Positions 57,752 through 64,000 of a stretch of 64,000 bases of DNA are shown here, piece after piece (positions within the stretch are counted from its first letter, which is position 1; each line of letters opens with the position of its first letter). The notes beneath the pieces were generated by a model. The model saw nothing but the letters and a program-made list of their open reading frames with translations, had not been told where the DNA came from and did not search any database. The translations under genes and the position numbers were made by a program. Source of the stretch: Erinaceus europaeus (lineage: Eukaryota; Chordata; Mammalia; Eulipotyphla; Erinaceidae); assembly GCF_950295315.1 (NCBI RefSeq), contig NC_080166.1, positions 96,229,141 to 96,293,140 of the forward strand, given 5' to 3'.

Positions 57752-57924
57752 ATATATGATAGAGAGAAATTGAGAGGACAGGGGGAGATAGAGAAGGAGA
57801 AAGATAGACAACTGTAGACTTGCTTCACTACTTGTGAAGCTTCCTCACTGTAGGTGGTGAGCTCAAACCTAGGTCCTTCCACATGGTAATGTGTTAGCTT
57901 AACAGGATGCACCAAGCCCTGGCC
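57600..57924 (-). mobile_element. SINE containing a hexanucleotide array
   Basis: The module accaggattttcagtgggg and the body gatagagagaaattgagag are split by (TATGTG)n at about 57675-57750. Head region is mutated. Confidence 0.85.
57675..57758. repeat. (TATGTG)n microsatellite
   Basis: About 12 units with slight variation at both ends. It keeps frames open on both strands (His-Ile and Met-Cys runs). Confidence 0.93.
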
Positions 57925-58111
57925 TCTTGGTCAACTTGACTGAGATGGCAAGATAACCGGATAACTACGGAGGCACATTTCAATGAGGTCTGGGTGAAAT
58001 TTCTGGGTGAAATTTGCATATGAGTCAATAGATTGGAGAAAGAGGTGTGTTCTGACCAAAGTGGTTGTGTGTTATCCAGTCCACTGAAGTCCAAATAGAA
58101 AGAAGAAGCTA

Positions 58112-58245
58112 TGACCATGGAGATATCTTAGTAGTATAGCATGGGATTACATGCCAGAGACTACAGAGGTCTCAAGTTCAATCCTGAGCACTGACACATG
58201 CCAGAGTTGAGTGGTGCTCTGGTATTTCTCTATTCCCTCTGTTAG
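58112..58245 (+). mobile_element. Type 4 SINE, sense
   Basis: gagatatcttagtagtatag head, ggtctcaagttcaatcctg, gttgagtggtgctctgg. Confidence 0.7.
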
Positions 58246-58335
58246 AGAAAGTGCATCTTCTCCCTCTCTTTTGAGTTGGGGCCATCCCTTTTCTCGTACT
58301 TTTTTACATAGGGACTCCTGAATCTCAAGTATTTT

Positions 58336-58536
58336 TTCCCTAATTTTTATTTATTGGATAGAGACAGCCAGAAACTAAGAGGGTAGGGGGGCAATGGAGA
58401 GTGAGAGTGAGACACCTGCAGCTCTACTTCACCACTCTCAAAGCTTCCTCCCTGCAGGTAGGGACCAGGGGCTCAAAGCCAGGTCCTTGTGCATTGTATC
58501 ATTTGTACTTAACCAGGTGCGCCTCCACTTGGCCCC
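58336..58536 (-). mobile_element. Type 2 SINE
   Basis: Tail tttttatttattggatag, gacacctgcagctctactt, ggggctcaaagccagg and head aggtgcgcctccacttgg. Confidence 0.9.
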
Positions 58537-59534
58537 TGGATCTCATGTCTTTAGCCTCAGACTAGAGTTATACCATTGGCTCTTTAGTCATATTTGGATT
58601 GACCATCGTTTATGGTTCTCCAGATTGAGGATCACAGGTGGTAAAGCACCATAATCATGTGAACCAGTTCATGTGCATGTCTATATATTCTTCTGATTCT
58701 GGAAAACATAGACTTTTAGTACTATAGTTGCCCTGTACTAAAATATCAGTTTTCAGAACATCTCTTCTGTAGATTTGTACCTCCAAAGAGGGCTTTGGCA
58801 CCATCTCCTAATATGACACCTGGGTCCCCAATTCTATCATCACTGAAGGATAGTCAAGTTCTGCATGAGGTAGACCATCCTGTGGTGCCCTCCTACTATC
58901 CCATGCTCATGAAAGCCTGTCAGGGTCCCACCATCATGTACCTATCCATGTACATGGAGAAATGCAAACACTACACCAAAAATATCTGGACATCACAAAT
59001 ATTCCACTTGCTTGCCTTGGTTGGGTTCATCGTGGGATGTGAAACACAAACGAATATGTACTAACATTTTGACTACTCTTTGGGGGGGCTGTGTTCATCT
59101 GGTTTATGAGGGGAGTGACTGACTACATGGTCCCCTTTCCCTTGGGCTAGTTCTAAAGCCATACTCCAGATGTGCTCTAAGCATTCCATCTTTCAGTGAC
59201 ATATATATATGAAAAGCCAAGCCCTCTGGGCTACTAAGACCAGAAGCCCTACTCTTAATAGGTGACAAAACACCAACTCCAAGAGCCAGGACCCAACTGC
59301 TCAAAATATTTTGATGGTTTATAAATTGTTCTATCATTTGTCCCCACAATTGACTAGCATGAGGTGGGGCCATTTATCTGCTAACACGTCTTCTTCCCAG
59401 AGGGGCCTGTGTTTCAGCAGTGGATTTCAGCAACCTTTGTGTAAAATATCATCTCATGCTGAAGTAAACAATGGCTGCATATAATAAATCATTTGCCAAC
59501 ATGTGCAAACAGGTTTCCCTCCTATTTATTTTAC
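58537..59534. other. Unassigned stretch
   Basis: An 89-codon frame (58795-59064) and an 89-codon antisense frame (59104-59373) have no splice or family support. A short AT run is at 59203-59210. Possibly an unrecognised repeat. Confidence 0.35.
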
Positions 59535-59662
59535 TTAAGTTTTATGAGAGGGAGGGTGGGAGAGAGACAAGAGCATTGTTCTCGTATGTGCAATGCCAGG
59601 GATTGAATCCAAGGTCCTACCCTTGCAAGTCCTGTCTTCTGTCCACTGAATCACCTCCATGA
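59535..59662 (-). mobile_element. Old type 4 SINE
   Basis: agagacaagagcattgttctc, ccagggattgaatccaagg and a head-like ccactgaatcacctcc. Confidence 0.6.
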
Positions 59663-62600
59663 CTGTAACAACTTAGTTCTCACAAAGCTGAGAGTGTTAA
59701 GGGGTGAAATGTTTGTAGGGTCAAAATATGAGGACAGATTCTATTTATTGTGTTAATCAGATGCCTTGTAAATAAATTACAAGAGATTTCTTTCTTGGTG
59801 TAGCTCCAACACACAAACTTCTATTTTCTACATGAGAAATTTTAGTCTGTGTGAGCATCCTTTGTTTTTTTTCTTTTATTTTCTTTTCTTTCTTTTTTTT
59901 TTTTTTAAGCTGGGTTTGACTCCCAGGTGCCTGCATTAGACATTCAATTTGTAACCTTCATCAGCTCTCTCCTCAGAGGCTACATCCCACCATCTCCAGG
60001 TCTGAAACAGAATTGGGGGCGGGGGAGAGAAGTGATGCCCCACTTTCCCAAACCATTAAAAGAGGAAGCTGGAGTAGCTGGGCTGGGAGGATCAGATTTA
60101 TATAAATGGAAAGATAAGTCTCAATTTCTTGACTGCTTTCAACCTTGTCTCTCTAGCTCTCTGCACTCCCCACCCCTCTCCATCTTAAGGTGTTTCTATT
60201 CCCTGCTCTAATCTAAGCTTTATCCAAATGATGACATATTGGAAAAAGAGGCCATTTCAAAGGGCATCACTCAGCTCTCCTGATTCATTGTGGTTGGGGT
60301 TGCCATTTTAACTCTCTGCAGAGCTCCTTCAAGCCCTCTTTAAGTGCATTCTACATTCTGGCAGTGCTTCCACCTGAAACATGACAGTGGTGTAAGTCAT
60401 TTAAAGGCTGGCAGTCCCTGAGCCACACTTAGTAAGTCATCTGCCCAAACTCCTATAAAACACCAACTAATGTGTCACACATGCTCATGAAGTGTCGAGG
60501 AGATTCATATTGGGCCTTGGTATCAGCTGTCTTCATCTAGGTCTTCCAGGATTAGTTTATTTCTGATGTAGGGTTTCTGCCCATCATATAGCCACATTCT
60601 CATACATATGTGCAAATTCTAAGACTGTTTCTTGGGTGCCAGGGTGCCCAAGCCAGTCTGATTGCTTCATAGTACCTTCTTCAGGGAAACTTTTGTGTTT
60701 GTCTCTTTGGAAAAAAAAATATCCAAAATTATGGAGAAATTACCAAGGGGGGTACACAGAGCACATGTGAACACTTTACTCAGAATAAATAATCTATTGT
60801 TAATATTTTGTCTCATTTATGGGAGTTAGTTCCTTCTCTCTTTCTCTTGCATAAGTGAGATTGTATATATACTAATTCTTCAAACTAATATATACAACTT
60901 TTGCTGTTAGGTAATACTATTTGCAAACACACTTGAGTGAGAATGCACTTCCATACCATTATTCTAGTAGCTTCTATATTTGAGAATAAGCTGCATGCAT
61001 TGATGACCCCCACAATGGCCTTGTCAGTGCCAATAAATTTCAAAGTAATACTTTAAAACCGACTGTTGCTATTCCACCTTTCTCAGGTGACTTGATAATA
61101 TTCCTCATAGCATTTTCTTCAGGGCAGGATTGTACATTTTCAGTTTACTCAAATCTGAAGAGAGCCCTTAGCCATTCTTTGTCTTTTCTATGAGATTTTT
61201 TTTTTTTTTGGAAAAAAAATCCACTTAGTGGGACTTATGATAGGTTTTCAGAAGGGATGTGACAGGCAGAGAAAATGAACTTTAAATGACATCATAGACA
61301 AGAGTAGTGGTTTAAAGTACATGCTACAATTGAGGCAGGTGATAGTGAGCCAGTGACCCAGCACAGGGCTGTTTCTCCAGTTCAAACCATCTTTAAGCCA
61401 CTCTCCAGTAGCTTTGCATTGTATGTAGAACAAAGAAGCTTGCTTCTCCTGACTGTTAGAGTAGAAGATGTTAGGTATCACTATTGCTGGGTTCGTTTGC
61501 TGTAGCAGCCATTAGACACAATGCCTCAGAGCCCATGAGAATGTTGTTATGTTTTCAACAGAAGATACACAAGATCATCTCTGTGTTGACATTCTCTCAG
61601 GAGGAAATGCACACGCCTCCTGCTTCGATCGACAGGCTAAGGATCCCTCTGTTACTGTGTAAACCTCTCATCTCTTTTTACCTCTCCACTGCCCACTCCC
61701 AAGCCCATTCTATGCAAGAGAGAGAGAGACTCTATTCAGCACAATTAAGCCACCCACACACAGATTTGCTGAGCAGAAAACAAAGAATAAGGAAGAAAAC
61801 ATCTGCCACCACCTGGACAATTGACGTCAGCAGAGCAAACTTCTACCAGTAGTAACTTTGCCTCTTGGCAAAGTCACAGGGTAGGGCTTCTGGGCAACAT
61901 AGGACAAAGTGTTAGTAACTAGCACTAGAGACTTCTTTAATAACAAGGGTCATGGGGGACTGTGGAACTGTTGAGCATTCAGTGGTGACCTATGGCTCAT
62001 AACCCCGTCAGTGGAAGAAAAGAGGGTCCCAGAGAGAGCAGGGAGATTTAGAATCCCCATCTACACTGTGATTTAGGAGAAGACTCACTAGCCCGAATCT
62101 CACTTCCTTTGGTGTTACAACTTCTTGGTAACAAGTCAAAATGCAATGAACTTTGCAAAGGTTCTTGGCAACACAGAAGGAAGACTGTTGAAGGACTGTC
62201 TTCCAGGAAGCACAGCCAGAGTCATTACTGGGACACAGGTGGATTCAGGAAGGAGGAAGTGTTCTCAGGAAGAGAAGAGAGAAGTGAAGCAGGAGTGGAG
62301 AAAGGAAGCAGCCATGGTCTCAGTAGCACTCAATGCAGTTTCCCCTAGAGGGAGCTCTGGAGCTCAGACATAGTCCCATTAAGAGGAGACTTCTAGAGAC
62401 TTCCTCACTCTTTCACCAGCTGTGGCAGGAAAAGGTTCCTTTTCAGATTCAATGGCTCCAACAGCACTTCTCTAAAGGAAGTGTTGAGGTCAGAAATGCC
62501 AGGAAGTACCTAGGGGAACACAAACAGTGCTGCACCAGGCCATGACTAACCTGTTCCCCAAGCACACCTGCATGTCTCAAGGAAGGAAATTGCTGCATAG

Positions 62601-63765
62601 GAAATGGGAGTGGTAACCGGTATGGGTGTGCCTGAGAAAGAACTTGTAGGCGGGGCTTGGATATTTATAAGCTTGTCCTATGGGCATGGTTTAGGACATT
62701 CTCCACCCCCTTTCTCTCAGTATAACGTGAATGTTTTTAAATTTCCTGAAAAATGATTAAATTTCCTGAAAACCATGCTTTCTCCTCAATTTTTTGTTGA
62801 GATTATGCATGACAAACCTTTAAGAATGTGGGGAATAAATTGGGCCCTTAATTTTCCCCAAGACAAAAGGGCAGCTGGGTGCCATAATTTCTCAGAGTAG
62901 TGGCGGCATGGGGGTCGGATATACTGGCCCCATGATGGAACTATACAGGATCCCTGAGCATCCACCATAACTCCCTTGAGTCCCTCTCAGCCCCCAAATA
63001 CCAAAAGCAGACAGAATGCAGTGCAAGTCTTTGCTACCGAAACGGTGTCACATTTCATTGTTTATTTGGTAGGTAGATGTGACCACTCTCATCATGAAGT
63101 CTCCGAGGCATATTGGACTGATTGGCTCCACGGAGACAGCCTTTCATCCTCATAAATTTCCTCTGCTCCCCAATACAGATGGTATCTGGCAGCAAGAGAG
63201 GGGACTATGTCTGGAGCCAGGTTTGAGGCAGCCTTGGTGGCCTTCAGCTAAGTGAACTCTGTCCAGTCTCCCATCCCTCTGCCCTTGATTTTCTCACTCA
63301 GCATCATTAATGCGCCGTTGCTCTTCACTGAACATTACCCTTTTTAGGTCACTGAGATGCAAAATGAACAGCACTTGTAATCTCTATCTTTTTTTTTTTT
63401 CCTTTCCTGAGAATTGGCAGGGGGATGGAGGACAAGAAAGCAGGGAGCTGGGGGCTGCTGGAAGGGTGGAGAATTAATTTGCATTCATTTCTCACCCTGT
63501 TAGCTGGTTTGTCACTTTTATACTCCCACAGTCTGAAGACTCATTTCCACCTTGGCTCCAGCAATTACTGTGCTCATTGGTGGTAATGTGCCCCTAAAAT
63601 TGGCATAGAGGCTGGTCAAAGCTGGCCAGGAACTCAGGGGGAATGGTAGCTTGATCAGGCATGAAGAAGTTAGCTATATTTTCTCTCTCAACACTATGTA
63701 CATTTTAGAAATCCAGAGTATAGTATAGAATTATACGTATACAAACAGATACAAACTGATGTGCA
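59663..63765. other. Mostly unique right-hand region
   Basis: A pyrimidine run at 59866-59906 may end a SINE scrap. 60728-60850 resembles the same old L1/HAL1 segment as 41090 (agcacatgtgaacactttactc). Frames of 122 codons (61484-61852) and 82 codons (62125-62373) lack support. 63460-63600 (attaatttgcattcatttctc, ccagcaattactgtgctcattgg) has the look of conserved non-coding DNA. T-runs near 61196-61209 and 63390-63400. Confidence 0.4.
62590..62840 (+). promoter_or_regulatory. Promoter-like or LTR-like patch
   Basis: ggcggggc at 62649-62656 is followed by atatttataa at 62661-62670, a GC box and TATA box at close spacing. A repeated taaatttcctgaaaa lies near 62737-62773 and AATAAA at 62834-62839. 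The order fits a fragment of an old LTR or a cryptic promoter; I cannot decide. Confidence 0.3.
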
Positions 63766-63766
63766 C

Positions 63767-63821
<55 letters not shown>
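63766..63821. repeat. (GT)n microsatellite
   Basis: About 27 units. Confidence 0.96.
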
Positions 63822-63822
<1 letters not shown>

Positions 63823-63956
63823 TGTTTTCTACAAAGTTTTCCTCCCATAATTTTTGGTTTTCTCTTCCCACTGGACTCTAAACCTCATGAGGGTGGAGGT
63901 TTTGCCTACCGTATTCATTGCTGTAACACTGGCATCTGAAACAGTAGCTATTAAAG

Positions 63957-64000
63957 GTCCCTCACCTTCAAGGGGTTTGCTTCACAGGCAATGAAGCAGG
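63957..64000 (+). mobile_element. Type 1 SINE cut by the window edge
   Basis: gcttcacaggcaatgaagcagg is the middle of the SINE; the head is degraded and the rest lies beyond 64000. Confidence 0.7.

Noticed and set aside
57601..57915. 104-codon minus-strand frame with His-Ile repeats
   Set aside because: Entirely a SINE plus a (TATGTG)n array.
61484..61852. 122-codon plus-strand frame
   Set aside because: Includes a GA-rich run, no splice or start context, and no protein-like pattern that I trust.
1..64000. CRISPR arrays, operons or ribosome binding sites
   Set aside because: The repeats are mammalian SINE, L1, LTR and microsatellite types; there is no spaced direct-repeat array and no bacterial gene organisation.

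Overview
The window looks like intergenic or intronic DNA from a hedgehog (family Erinaceidae, probably Erinaceus or a close relative). The main evidence is dozens of copies of tRNA-derived SINEs with the body I know from hedgehog DNA (published as ERI elements). There are also L1 pieces, old mammal-wide repeats (MIR, MER5A, an MLT1 LTR) and many long GT/CA microsatellites. Nothing is prokaryotic and there is no gene-dense layout. Most open reading frames here are chance or repeat-driven.

Repeat names used below. Type 1 SINE: about 290-350 bp, with a gcgcaaagcgcaaggaccgg-like head, a tail rich in caagggcaacaa, and sometimes an extra 3' module ending in ccctggaggc. Type 2 SINE: about 200-230 bp, head reading cctggttaagtgcacacat, tail of ataaataa. 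Type 3 SINE: about 160 bp, head like gtggcgcagtggataaagc. Type 4 SINE: older, 130-190 bp, with a module like cagctctggcttatggtg. The grouping is mine, made by comparing copies within the window.

Layout. 1-5 kb: an L1-related insertion (1659-4897) with a 15-bp target duplication and an inverted 5' end, split by a complete but non-autonomous endogenous retrovirus (2325-4673). 5-34 kb: SINEs, a long L1-derived copy (11118-13190), shorter L1-derived copies, an MLT1 LTR and a solo LTR of the same retrovirus family (30341-30733). 34-36 kb: a repeat-free AT-rich block that may be a terminal exon and its 3' UTR. 36-54 kb: unique sequence with scattered SINEs, a third LTR of the family (39283-39604) and two antisense L1 tails. 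54-59 kb: dense nested insertions, including a TSD-flanked chimera of an L1-like 5' head and 3' tail (54693-55279). 59-64 kb: mostly unique sequence, with a promoter-like patch near 62.6 kb.

Host genes. No complete gene is visible. Four plus-strand segments have one open frame bounded by splice-site-like sequence: 9999-10170, 19511-19716, 28821-28960 and 34743-34940. The last two join in phase (28960 ends on a codon, 34743 starts one) and the last ends in a stop codon followed by possible poly(A) signals. Together they suggest the 3' half of one plus-strand gene that I cannot name. Phases show that further exons would be needed between the first three. This is inference from sequence alone and needs a protein or transcript match.
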